NCBI GenBank assembly: GCA_902496595.1
Contig: CABVBV010000086.1
Span: 1 to 8,994, forward strand
Direction: 5' to 3'
Source of the DNA: an uncultured Eubacteriales bacterium
Lineage (GTDB): Bacteria; Bacillota; Clostridia; Oscillospirales; Oscillospiraceae
DNA: 8,994 nucleotides
A program made the translations under genes and the position numbers. The notes below the pieces were generated by a model. The model was not told the DNA's origin. It did no database searches and was given only the letters and a program-made list of their open reading frames with translations. Shown piece after piece: positions 1 to 6,586 of the stretch. Every line of letters starts with the position of its first letter. Position 1 is the first letter of the stretch.

Positions 1-1
1 C

Positions 2-1237
2 TCCGGCCGGGCCATGAACCGGCTCGTCCAGGGCGACGTCGGCAGCGGCAAGACCCTCGTCGCCGCCGCCTGCATCTGGTACGCGGCGCAGTCCGGGGTG
101 CAGTCGGCCTTCATGGCCCCGACGGAGATACTTGCCGAGCAGCACTTTGCCACGCTGACCGGCTTCCTCGAACCCTTCGGCATCCGCGTCGTCAAGCTCA
201 CGGGCTCCATGAAAGCGAAAGAGAAGCGCGAGGTGCTGGCAGCGCTCGCTTCGGGTGAGGCGCAGCTTTGCGTCGGCACGCACGCGCTGCTCTCCGAGGG
301 CGTGGAATTTCACGACCTCGGCCTCGTCGTCACGGACGAGCAGCACCGCTTCGGCGTGCAGCAGCGGGCCGCTCTGGCGGAAAAGGGCGCCGTGCCGCCG
401 CACATCCTGGTCATGTCCGCGACGCCGATACCCCGCACGCTGGCGCTCATCATCTATGGCGACCTGGACGTCTCACTCATCGACGAGCTGCCGCCCGGCA
501 GGCAGAAGGTGGACACCTTCGCAGTGGACTCCAGCTACCGTCAGAGGCTCAACGGCTTCATTGAAAAGCTCGTCTCCGAGGGCAGGCAGGTCTTTGTCGT
601 CTGCCCTCGCATCGAGGACGACGAGGAGCAGCCCGACGACCTGAAATCCGCCGAGGAGCACGCCGCCGAGCTGCGCGAGCAGCTGCCCGGGTTGCGGATA
701 GGCTGCATCCACGGCAAGCTCAAGGCGAAGGAAAAGGACGAGCTCATGTCGCAGTTTTCAAATGGCGGCATCGACGTCCTAGTCTCGACGACGGTCATCG
801 AGGTCGGCGTGGACGTGCCGAACGCGGCGCTCATGGTCATCGAGAACGCGGAGCGTTTCGGGCTCTCGCAGCTCCACCAGCTGCGCGGCAGGGTCGGGCG
901 CGGGCGGCACAAGAGCTGGTGCATACTCGTCTCGGACGCCAAGGGCGAGGAGGCAAGGGCCCGGCTCGCCGCCATGACCCACATCTCCGACGGTTTCAAG
1001 ATCGCCGAGGAGGATCTCAGGCTCCGCGGCCCGGGAGACTTTTTCGGATCGCGGCAGCACGGCCTGCCGGAGCTCCATATCGCCGACCTGGGCGCGGACA
1101 TGAACGTCCTCAAAGCTGCGCAGGACGCGGCTAAGAAGCTGCTGGAGGACGACCCGGAACTCTCCAGCCCGGAAAACGCCAGGCTCAGGGAGAGGGCCGG
1201 AGAGCTCATGGCGCTCTCAGGAGGAAGGTTCAATTGA
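2..1237 (+). CDS. recG: ATP-dependent DNA helicase RecG, 3' part (5' end outside window)
   Basis: RecG is a superfamily 2 DNA translocase that regresses stalled replication forks and processes recombination junctions in the cytoplasm. The frame is open from the window edge, so the N-terminal wedge domain and true start are missing; about 411 codons remain of a protein usually near 680 residues. Visible motifs, numbered from the ATG at 14: Walker A GDVGSGKT (about 8-15), the DEQH box DEQHRFG (about 108), SATPIPRTL (about 134), the motif V region STTVIEVGVDVPNA and motif VI QLRGRVGRG, then the RecG-typical RGPGDFFGSRQHG and ELHIADL. The ATG at 14 lies inside the conserved MNRL..GDVGSGKT block and cannot be the start. 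The gene ends in TGA and is followed 3 nt later by a GC-rich hairpin. Family identity is certain from the motif set; the sequence before position 2 is unknown. Confidence 0.97.
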   Translation, partial: SGRAMNRLVQGDVGSGKTLVAAACIWYAAQSGVQSAFMAPTEILAEQHFATLTGFLEPFGIRVVKLTGSMKAKEKREVLAALASGEAQLCVGTHALLSEGVEFHDLGLVVTDEQHRFGVQQRAALAEKGAVPPHILVMSATPIPRTLALIIYGDLDVSLIDELPPGRQKVDTFAVDSSYRQRLNGFIEKLVSEGRQVFVVCPRIEDDEEQPDDLKSAEEHAAELREQLPGLRIGCIHGKLKAKEKDELMSQFSNGGIDVLVSTTVIEVGVDVPNAALMVIENAERFGLSQLHQLRGRVGRGRHKSWCILVSDAKGEEARARLAAMTHISDGFKIAEEDLRLRGPGDFFGSRQHGLPELHIADLGADMNVLKAAQDAAKKLLEDDPELSSPENARLRERAGELMALSGGRFN

Positions 1238-1240
1238 GGC

Positions 1241-1284
1241 AAGCCCCCGCATATACTCATATGAGTACAAGCGGGGGTTTCTTC
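1241..1284 (+). terminator. Hairpin after recG that overlaps the next gene's ribosome binding site
   Basis: The arms 1241-1250 (aagcccccgc) and 1271-1280 (gcgggggttt) pair over 10 bp with one G-U. Between them sits a perfect 14-bp palindrome at 1254-1267 (tactcatatgagta). A short T-rich tail (tttcttct) follows. It looks like an intrinsic terminator for recG. The 3' arm also supplies the only G-rich stretch (1273-1277) at a suitable distance from the start codon at 1286, so the hairpin may also hide that ribosome binding site. Confidence 0.7.
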
Positions 1285-1285
1285 T

Positions 1286-2593
1286 ATGAAAAAGCGGCTC
1301 ATTGTGAATACCGCGCTGTTGACAGGCGCTTCCCTGCTGATGCGCTGCATCGGCATGGTCTTCCAGGCGTGGCTGGCCGGGCGCATCGGCGCGGCGGGCA
1401 TAGGGCTCTATCAGCTCGTCATGAGCGTCGAACTGCTTGCCACGACCTTTGCCATCAGCGGCATACGTTTCGCCGCCACGAGGCTCGTAGCCGAGGAGAT
1501 CGGGCTGGGCCGCGGTTCCGGGGTCGGAGCAGCCATGTCCAGGTGCGCCGCGTACAGTCTGGCCTTCGGCTTTTCAGCCTGCCTGCTTCTCTTTTTCTTT
1601 GCCGAGCCGATAGGCTTTCTGTGGATAGGCGACGCAAGGACTGTCATGAGCCTGCGAACGCTCTCCTTCGGGCTGCCCTTCATCGCTCTCTCCTCGGTCT
1701 TGTCAGGATATTTTACGGCCTGCGGCCGCATATGGAAGCCCTCGCTCGTTCATCTGCTGGAGCAGCTGCTCTGTGCGGGACTGGTGGTATTCTTCCTCAG
1801 CCGCGCTCCCGAGGGCGATATTGAAAAGAGCTGCGGCGCGGTCGCAGCCGGCGTCACAGCCTCGGATATACTCTCGCTGCTGATGATGCTCTCCTTCTAC
1901 ATTGGAGACAGAAGAAGGCATTCGGAGCAAGGCGGCGGTTCCGTCAGGCTCACTTCCAGGATGTTCGGCGTCGCGCTGCCCCTTGCCGTATCTGCCTATG
2001 CCCGAAGCGCACTCTCGACGCTCGAGCATCTGCTCGTGCCCAAGGGCTTCCGCAAGTCCGGGCTATCAGCCGATGCGGCGCTGGCCGGTTACGGCGTCAT
2101 TCAGGGTATGGCGATGCCGATAATAGGCTTTCCCTCCTGCGTCCTCTCCGCCGTGGCCGAGCTCACGGTTCCCACGCTCACCGAGGCGCAGATGCGCCGC
2201 GACGGGGCGGGCATACGCCGCATAACAGGCAAGCTCCTGCGTCTTTGCGGCTTCTTTTCCGTTTGCTGTGCGCTCATACTCTGGCGCTTCGGCGGCGCGC
2301 TGGGAGAGGCGGTCTACGGCTCTATCGAGGCCGGGCGCTACATACGCCTGCTCGCGCCGCTCGTGCCGGTCATCTACACCGACATGGTAGTGGACGGCTG
2401 CCTCAAGGGCCTCGGCCAGCAGGTGTGGAGCATGGGCATCAACATTCTCGACGCCGGTCTCGGCGTGCTGCTCGTCTGGCAGCTGCTGCCCGTCGGCGCA
2501 CTGCCGGCGTACATCGGCATCATATATTTTAACGAGCTTCTGAACTTCACGCTCTCGGTGCTCAGGCTGCGCCGGGCGCTGCGGCAAAATTAA
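1286..2593 (+). CDS. SpoVB-like polytopic flippase (MATE/MOP superfamily)
   Basis: This 435-residue, very hydrophobic protein has the pattern of a multi-pass (about 12 segment) membrane transporter of the MOP exporter superfamily, in the group annotated as stage V sporulation protein B or oligosaccharide flippase. Such proteins move lipid-linked saccharides across the membrane; SpoVB acts in spore cortex peptidoglycan synthesis. The N-terminus (MKKRLIVNTALLTGASLLMR, then an R-IGxxGIGLYQL motif near residues 33-43) matches the family start, which supports ATG 1286. Other family-like features are TACGRIWKPS near 145, the central LPLAVSAYARS segment and the late DGCLKGLGQQ. It is shorter than B. 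subtilis SpoVB (about 518 residues), so orthology is not certain. The ribosome binding site (GGGGG, 1273-1277) lies in the 3' arm of the preceding hairpin. The stop codon abuts the convergent terminator of the ribU-like gene. Confidence 0.85.
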   Translation: MKKRLIVNTALLTGASLLMRCIGMVFQAWLAGRIGAAGIGLYQLVMSVELLATTFAISGIRFAATRLVAEEIGLGRGSGVGAAMSRCAAYSLAFGFSACLLLFFFAEPIGFLWIGDARTVMSLRTLSFGLPFIALSSVLSGYFTACGRIWKPSLVHLLEQLLCAGLVVFFLSRAPEGDIEKSCGAVAAGVTASDILSLLMMLSFYIGDRRRHSEQGGGSVRLTSRMFGVALPLAVSAYARSALSTLEHLLVPKGFRKSGLSADAALAGYGVIQGMAMPIIGFPSCVLSAVAELTVPTLTEAQMRRDGAGIRRITGKLLRLCGFFSVCCALILWRFGGALGEAVYGSIEAGRYIRLLAPLVPVIYTDMVVDGCLKGLGQQVWSMGINILDAGLGVLLVWQLLPVGALPAYIGIIYFNELLNFTLSVLRLRRALRQN

Positions 2594-2619
2594 AAAGGCG
2601 GGCCGTTCTGGCCCGCCTT
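2586..2619 (-). terminator. Intrinsic terminator of the ribU-like gene (convergent gap)
   Basis: A perfect 10-bp stem, 2595-2604 against 2610-2619 (aaggcgggcc / ggcccgcctt), has a 5-nt loop. On the minus strand it is followed by TTTTTAATTTTG, a good U-tract, so it terminates the ribU-like transcript 18 nt after its stop. On the plus strand there is no U-tract, so it stops the SpoVB-like transcript poorly, although the same stem lies right after that gene. Confidence 0.9.
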
Positions 2620-2636
2620 GTGGTTCAATTGTCGGT

Positions 2637-3329
2637 TCAGATGACGTTCGCGAGGGCGAGCGCCAGCAGCACGAAGGTCACGAGCACGAAGAGAGAGACG
2701 AGGTAGGAGCCGATGCGCTTCTTGCCCAGCACCGGCGGCGTCGCGCTCTCGGAGGCCGGGATGAGCTTCGCCTTCCTGAGCGCGGTGACGACGGGCTTAT
2801 ACAGCAGCAGCGTGGCGGCGAGGTTCATGCCGCCCTTGACGGCGTTAAAGGGCAGGAACACGGGCAGCAGCATTTCGACGATGACCTTGCGCTTCACTCC
2901 CTGGTAGATGGGCGTGACGAGGTAGTTCCACAGCAGCATGACCACGACCAGCGCCACGACGCCGGTGGCAAGGCCGAGGACCGCGCCCTTCATCGTGTGG
3001 TGCTTTTTATAGATGTAGCAGGCCGTGCAGCAGAAGCTGGCCGTGGCGAGGAAGTTCATGAGGAAGCCCCAGATGCCGGTGTGGCTGACAGTGACCATCT
3101 CGATGAAGGACACGACGAGGGACATGGCGGCGGCGGAAACGGGGCCGTAGATGAAGCCGCCTATGCAGATGACGACGTCCTTGAAGTCAAAGTCCAGGAA
3201 GCCGTTGACGCTGGGCATGAGCTTCGACACGAGCATGACGACGTAGGCTATGCCGGTCAGCATAGCGAGGATAACGAGTTTCTTGACGTCCACTTTGCGC
3301 TTTTTTCCGGTTGTTTTTGCTGCATCCAT
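2637..3329 (-). CDS. ribU: ECF transporter S component, riboflavin-specific (RibU-like)
   Basis: This membrane protein of 230 residues is the substrate-binding (S) subunit of an energy-coupling factor vitamin transporter and is expected to import riboflavin with the shared EcfAA'T module. The sequence shows a basic N-terminus (KTTGKKRKVDVKK), about six hydrophobic helices, an L1-type motif (FLDFDFKDV, about residues 43-51) with the FIYGPVSA segment after it, and WNYLVTPIYQG, all typical of RibU proteins. An FMN riboswitch directly upstream fixes the substrate class. The frame is open back to a GTG at 3341, but the ribosome binding site AAAGGGGTG (3347-3339) includes that GTG. It is properly spaced (9 nt) from the ATG at 3329, which I take as the start. 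The gene stands alone and ends in a strong terminator. Related S components for other flavin-like vitamins are the main alternative. Confidence 0.93.
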   Translation of the reverse strand: MDAAKTTGKKRKVDVKKLVILAMLTGIAYVVMLVSKLMPSVNGFLDFDFKDVVICIGGFIYGPVSAAAMSLVVSFIEMVTVSHTGIWGFLMNFLATASFCCTACYIYKKHHTMKGAVLGLATGVVALVVVMLLWNYLVTPIYQGVKRKVIVEMLLPVFLPFNAVKGGMNLAATLLLYKPVVTALRKAKLIPASESATPPVLGKKRIGSYLVSLFVLVTFVLLALALANVI

Positions 3330-3338
3330 AATAAAATG

Positions 3339-3347
3339 CACCCCTTT
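3339..3347 (-). promoter_or_regulatory. Ribosome binding site that decides the ribU start
   Basis: AAAGGGGTG resembles the AAGGAGGTG consensus and ends 9 nt before the ATG at 3329. It overlaps the upstream in-frame GTG (3341), which rules that codon out as the start. Confidence 0.75.
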
Positions 3348-3356
3348 AATAGATTA

Positions 3357-3384
3357 ACGCCCGAAGGTGTCTTCCTTCGGGCGT
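3357..3384 (-). terminator. Terminator-like hairpin of the FMN riboswitch expression platform
   Basis: On the minus strand an 11-bp perfect stem (ACGCCCGAAGG, 3384-3374, with CCTTCGGGCGT, 3367-3357) encloses a 6-nt loop, 26 nt after the aptamer. The tail is UUAAUCUAUU, a weak U-tract. Its second arm resembles the 5' edge of the aptamer (CUUCGGGGC, 3525-3517), so the first arm could pair with either one. That is the geometry of a terminator/antiterminator switch. Confidence 0.65.
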
Positions 3385-3410
3385 AATAATTGCAAAGGTG
3401 CAAAATACGC

Positions 3411-3530
3411 ATCTTCTTCCATCCAGACTGTACTGTCGGTATCGGAATCGCACCGATTCATGCTTTGGCCGAAGCCTCCGCTCGCGGACTTTACCGCCGG
3501 TCGGGAATTTCACCCTGCCCCGAAGACATC
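3411..3530 (-). ncRNA. FMN riboswitch aptamer (RFN element)
   Basis: Read on the minus strand, the region shows the highly conserved RFN blocks in order: GGGGCAGGGTG then AAATTCCCGACC (3521-3499), GGCGGTAAAG (3498-3489), CCGCGAGC with GGAGGC, a short GGCC-containing loop arm, then GGTGCGATTCCGATACC and GACAGTACAGTCTGGATGG up to GAAGAAGAT at 3411. The outer P1 can form from UCUUC (3526-3522) and GAAGA near 3419-3412. It binds flavin mononucleotide and normally shuts off riboflavin genes when FMN is plentiful. It sits between a sigma-A promoter and the ribU-like gene on the same strand, with a hairpin between aptamer and gene. Confidence 0.97.
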
Positions 3531-3548
3531 TTTTCGGTTGTCAGCCGT

Positions 3549-3577
3549 ACTATACCACTTCTCTTTCCATTTTGCAA
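3549..3577 (-). promoter_or_regulatory. Sigma-A promoter of the riboswitch-ribU transcript
   Basis: TTGCAA (3577-3572), a 17-nt spacer and TATAGT (3554-3549), preceded by TGG, give an extended -10 element. The predicted start near 3542 gives a leader that contains the whole aptamer. Confidence 0.8.
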
Positions 3578-3584
3578 TACCCCT

Positions 3585-3613
3585 TTGACATTTCCCGCAT
3601 ATGGTTATAAACT
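3585..3613 (+). promoter_or_regulatory. Sigma-A promoter of the SLOG gene
   Basis: A perfect TTGACA lies at 3585-3590. A -10 lies within TATAAACT (3606-3613): TAAACT at 17-nt spacing or TATAAA at 15-nt spacing. It is back to back with the ribU promoter, the two -35 boxes being 7 bp apart. Confidence 0.65.
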
Positions 3614-3630
3614 TGCCTGGAGGTGAGCGT

Positions 3631-4131
3631 ATGACGGACAGGGAACAAACCTGCTGCTTTACAGGGCATCGCAGCACAAAGCTGCCCTGGGGCGGCAACG
3701 AAAACGACCCGCGCTGCCTGGAACTCAGAAAGAAGATCGCAGAAGCCGTGCTCGATGCCTACGACTCGGGCATCAGGCGCTTCATTTGCGGCATGGCCAT
3801 AGGCTGCGACACCTACTTTGCTGAGGCGGTGATCGCTCTCCGCGAGGAGAAGCCCGACGTCCGGCTGGAGGCCGCCGTGCCCTGCGAACGCCAGGATCAG
3901 GGTTGGGGCGAGGCCCGCTCGAACCGCTACGACCGGCTGCTCGCCTCCTGCGACTGCGTCACGCTTCTCGGCAAGGAGTACACCAGGGACTGTATGCAGC
4001 GCAGAAACGAATACATGGTCGACCACTCCTCGGTCATAATAGCCGTGTTCAACGGCAAGCCCGGCGGTACGCTCAACACCCTGCGCTATGCCGTGCAAAA
4101 GGGCTTGAAAATCTGCGAAATAGAACCGTAA
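3631..4131 (+). CDS. SLOG-domain protein (DUF1273/YpsA-like), function unknown
   Basis: This soluble protein of 166 residues belongs to the DUF1273/YpsA-like branch of the SLOG superfamily, Rossmann-like domains thought to bind nucleotide-derived ligands. The exact function is unknown. It begins with the signature CCFTGHRSTKLPW (residues 7-19), has a glycine-containing loop FICGMAIGCDTYFAEA near the middle and a C-terminal segment RRNEYMVDHSSVIIAVFNG followed by KPGGTLNT, all family hallmarks. The frame is open from 3601, but GGAGGTG at 3619-3625 is correctly spaced from the ATG at 3631, which fixes the start. It has its own promoter and is monocistronic or weakly linked to ywiB: the next promoter's -35 box lies 4 nt after its stop. 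Nothing in the context reveals a ligand; the neighbouring FMN-controlled gene is divergent. Confidence 0.85.
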   Translation: MTDREQTCCFTGHRSTKLPWGGNENDPRCLELRKKIAEAVLDAYDSGIRRFICGMAIGCDTYFAEAVIALREEKPDVRLEAAVPCERQDQGWGEARSNRYDRLLASCDCVTLLGKEYTRDCMQRRNEYMVDHSSVIIAVFNGKPGGTLNTLRYAVQKGLKICEIEP

Positions 4132-4135
4132 GGCT

Positions 4136-4164
4136 TTGACATCGGAGCGCATATGATGTATAAT
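4136..4164 (+). promoter_or_regulatory. Perfect-consensus sigma-A promoter of ywiB-argS
   Basis: TTGACA (4136-4141), exactly 17 nt, then TATAAT (4159-4164): both hexamers match consensus at every position. Transcription would start near 4171, leaving a leader of only about 22 nt before ywiB. No T-box or other leader structure can fit there. Confidence 0.92.
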
Positions 4165-4192
4165 GTCAGCTCTGTGTAAGGATGTGAGTTAT

Positions 4193-4639
4193 ATGAAAGA
4201 CGTTATAATCTCAATAACCGGAGTCCAGAACTACCCGCAGGGCTCGGACGACGCCGTTGAGCTCGTCACCGAGGGCAAGTACAGCTTCAGGGACGGCAAG
4301 GGCGTCCTCAGCTACATGGAGAGCGAGCTCACCGGGATGCAGGGCACGAAGACCTCCTTCACCTTCACCCCGGACGAGGTGATCCTGTCGAGGGAGGGCA
4401 CGCTCACCAGCAAGATGATCTTCCGCGAGGGCACAAAGAACACCTTCCTCTACGACACGCCCTTCGGCTCAGCTACCATGGGCCTCGACACCCACAAGAT
4501 CCACTCCACCATGGGGCCGAGAGGCGGGGACATGGAAATAGACTATGTGGTGGATTTCGACCACGCCGTCGTCGGACGGAACAAATTCAGGATCAACGTC
4601 AGGGAACAGGTTGGTGCATTAGATGGCAAATCTTGTTGA
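4193..4639 (+). CDS. ywiB: DUF1934 family protein (YwiB-like)
   Basis: This 148-residue protein matches the DUF1934/YwiB family, small calycin-like beta-barrel proteins of unknown function. The sequence alternates short strands rich in aromatic and charged residues: VIISITGVQNY at the start, LVTEGKYSF, GVLSYMESELTG, TSFTFTPDEVILSREG, FLYDTPFG, and IDYVVDFDHAVVGRNKFRI near the end. The frame opens at 4163, inside the promoter's -10 box and before the predicted RNA start, so that ATG is impossible. AAGGATGTGA (4178-4187) points to the ATG at 4193. Its last 17 nt overlap the start of argS, which implies one transcript and coupled translation. The ywiB-argS order is also known in Bacillus, supporting the assignment and a possible (unproven) link to translation. 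Confidence 0.85.
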   Translation: MKDVIISITGVQNYPQGSDDAVELVTEGKYSFRDGKGVLSYMESELTGMQGTKTSFTFTPDEVILSREGTLTSKMIFREGTKNTFLYDTPFGSATMGLDTHKIHSTMGPRGGDMEIDYVVDFDHAVVGRNKFRINVREQVGALDGKSC

Positions 4640-6368
4640 GCAGGCTAAAAAACAGATAGACTCCCTTTTGTCGGAGAGTATGGAACGTGCGGCGCAGAAG
4701 GGCGAGCTTCCCTCCGGTGCGTCGCTCTCAGGCATCGTTGAGGTGCCGAAGGACGCCAACAACGGCGACTTCGCCGCAAACCACGCCATGGCCGGGGCAA
4801 GGGCCCTGCATATGGCCCCGAGGAAGATAGCCGAGGCGCTCATAGAAAACCTCGAGCTCGAGGGCAGTTTCTTCGCCTCGGCTGAGGCCGCAGGGCCCGG
4901 ATTTATAAACTTCCGGCTCGCTCCCAACTGGTACGCCGAGGTCATGGCCGCCGTGCAGGCCGAGGCCCTCGACTACGGCCGTTCGCAGGCGCTTGCCGGG
5001 CAGAAGGTCATGGTGGAGTTCGTCTCCGCGAACCCCACCGGGCCTATGCACATGGGCAACGCCAGAGGCGGAGTCCTGGGCGACACCCTCGCCGAAGTGC
5101 TCTCAAGGGCCGGGGCCGAGGTCTGGCGCGAGTTCTACGTGAACGACGCCGGCAACCAGATCGAGAAGTTCGCAGTATCCATTGAGGCCCGCTACGCCCA
5201 GCTCGTGCTCGGTGAGGAGGCAGTCGAGTTCCCCGAGGACGGCTACCACGGCGACGATATAAAGGAGCTGGCCCGCGCCTTCCTCGAGGAAAACGGCCCC
5301 GGCTGGCTGGACAAGCCTGTCGCCGAGCGCCACGCGGCCATGGCCCGCTTCGGCCTCGACCGGAACCTGCCGAAGATGAAAGCCGACCTGCAGCGCTACG
5401 GCATCGAGTACGACGAGTGGTTCTTCGAGAGCTCCCTGCACGAGAGCGGCTTTGTGGCCGAGACCGTAGCCCTGCTCACGGAACGCGGTTTCACCTATGA
5501 GAAGGACGGAGCCCTCTGGCTCGCCACCTCCCGCATCCTCGGAGACGAGCTTCGGAAGGCCGGCAAATCCGAGAAGGACATCGAGAAGCTCGACCTCAAG
5601 GACGATGTGCTCCGCCGCGCCAACGGGTTCTACACCTACTTTGCCGCCGACATCGCCTACCACCGCAACAAGCTCGAGGTGCGCGGCTTTGACCGGGTCA
5701 TCAACATCTGGGGCGCAGACCACCACGGCCACGTCGCCCGGCTCAAGGGCGCGATGGACGCTCTCGGGCTCGACGGCGAGCACAGGCTCCAGATCGTGCT
5801 CATGCAGCTCGTCAAGCTCATGCGCGACGGTGAGGTAGTGCGTATGTCCAAGCGCACCGGCAAGGCCATCTCCCTCGGCGACCTGCTCGATGAGATCCCC
5901 GTAGACGCCGCACGCTGGTTCTTCAATTCAAGGCCCGACACGCAGATGGACTTCGACCTAGGCCTCGCGGTCAGGGAGGACAGCGAGAACCCGGTCTACT
6001 ACGTCCAGTATGCCCACGCCAGGATCTGCTCCGTGCTTCGCAACCTCGCCGCCGACGGTCACAAGGTGCCTGAGGCCGCGTCGATAGACGCCTCCCTGCT
6101 CGAAACCGAGCAGGAGCGAGAGGTGATAAAGCAGCTCGCCGGACTACCGGACGAGATACTCCACTCAGCCGAAACCCTCGACCCGAGCCGCATCAATCGT
6201 TACGCCATGGAGCTTGCCGCCAGGTTCCACCGCTTCTACAACGCCTGCCGAATCAAAGGCGCGGAACCCGGTGTGCTCGAGGCCCGGCTCCTTCTCGCCG
6301 ACTGCGTTAGAGACGCCATCGCCGTCTGCCTCGGCATCCTCGGCGTCAACGCGCCCGAGCAGATGTGA
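4623..6368 (+). CDS. argS: Arginyl-tRNA synthetase (class I)
   Basis: This cytoplasmic enzyme of 581 residues attaches arginine to tRNA-Arg with ATP; the length is usual for the family. An N-terminal Add-1 type tRNA-recognition domain covers about 1-115. The catalytic Rossmann domain has VEFVSANPTGPMHMGNARGG (131-150), whose HMGN (143-146) is the HIGH motif. MSKRTGKAISLGDL (from 408) is an intact KMSKS-type motif. The C-terminal DALR anticodon-binding domain starts near ENPVYYVQYAHARI. The start ATG lies inside the 3' end of ywiB, with AGGTTGGTG (4608-4616) as ribosome binding site, so translation is probably coupled. No T-box leader precedes the operon, so control by tRNA charging through that route is not visible. 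The gene ends in TGA and is followed by a hairpin terminator about 50 nt on. Confidence 0.98.
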   Translation: MANLVEQAKKQIDSLLSESMERAAQKGELPSGASLSGIVEVPKDANNGDFAANHAMAGARALHMAPRKIAEALIENLELEGSFFASAEAAGPGFINFRLAPNWYAEVMAAVQAEALDYGRSQALAGQKVMVEFVSANPTGPMHMGNARGGVLGDTLAEVLSRAGAEVWREFYVNDAGNQIEKFAVSIEARYAQLVLGEEAVEFPEDGYHGDDIKELARAFLEENGPGWLDKPVAERHAAMARFGLDRNLPKMKADLQRYGIEYDEWFFESSLHESGFVAETVALLTERGFTYEKDGALWLATSRILGDELRKAGKSEKDIEKLDLKDDVLRRANGFYTYFAADIAYHRNKLEVRGFDRVINIWGADHHGHVARLKGAMDALGLDGEHRLQIVLMQLVKLMRDGEVVRMSKRTGKAISLGDLLDEIPVDAARWFFNSRPDTQMDFDLGLAVREDSENPVYYVQYAHARICSVLRNLAADGHKVPEAASIDASLLETEQEREVIKQLAGLPDEILHSAETLDPSRINRYAMELAARFHRFYNACRIKGAEPGVLEARLLLADCVRDAIAVCLGILGVNAPEQM

Positions 6369-6417
6369 GCGACTGTATATTTACTCATTTCTTAAGATTA
6401 TATATCCGCAATATTCA

Positions 6418-6458
6418 GCCAGACGCCGTCAGAATGAATGGCGTCTGGTATTTTATTG
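6418..6458 (+). terminator. Intrinsic terminator of ywiB-argS
   Basis: A 9-bp perfect stem (ccagacgcc 6419-6427, ggcgtctgg 6440-6448), extendable by one G-U pair, has a 12-nt loop and is followed by tattttatt. It lies 50 nt after the argS stop. Confidence 0.8.
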
Positions 6459-6586
6459 CAATACGATTGCTCCCCTTTTTGAAGCCGGTTTTCGACCTGT
6501 TTTTGGTTTGGACTGTCGAGCTGGATTGGTGCAAAGAAAGCAGGCGCTTTGAAATTATGCTCATGAACAAAACCAATTTTCGGCCT
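6459..6586 (+). other. AT-rich stretch without a recognisable gene
   Basis: This lies between the argS terminator and the terminator of the candidate sRNA. No reading frame with a ribosome binding site and no convincing promoter was found. It does hold half-sites that can pair with the downstream terminator: tttttggttt (6500-6509) with aaaccaaaaa (6590-6599), and aggcgcttt (6542-6550) with aaagcgcct (6598-6606). These may be chance. Confidence 0.5.

Noticed and set aside
1254..1267. 14-bp palindrome as a free-standing operator or recombination site
   Set aside because: It sits in the apical part of the recG hairpin and is more simply explained as part of that structure; kept only as a note in the hairpin finding.
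541..1401. Minus-strand open frame of 286 codons opposite recG
   Set aside because: It is a serine-rich, low-complexity shadow of the GC-rich recG frame, crosses the recG terminator, and has no domain pattern.
2066..2587. Minus-strand open frame of 173 codons opposite the SpoVB-like gene
   Set aside because: Runs opposite a well-supported membrane protein, has a shadow-like composition and begins inside a terminator region.
3367..3626. Short plus-strand frames across 3367-3626
   Set aside because: They translate the complement of the FMN riboswitch; the conserved RNA explains the sequence.
3550..4152. Minus-strand open frame of 200 codons opposite the SLOG gene
   Set aside because: Would overlap the ribU promoter and the whole SLOG gene, which has clear family motifs; no ribosome binding site seen.
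5103..5783. Minus-strand open frame of 226 codons opposite argS
   Set aside because: Valine/glycine/leucine-rich shadow of the argS codon bias with no ribosome binding site; argS is intact on the other strand.
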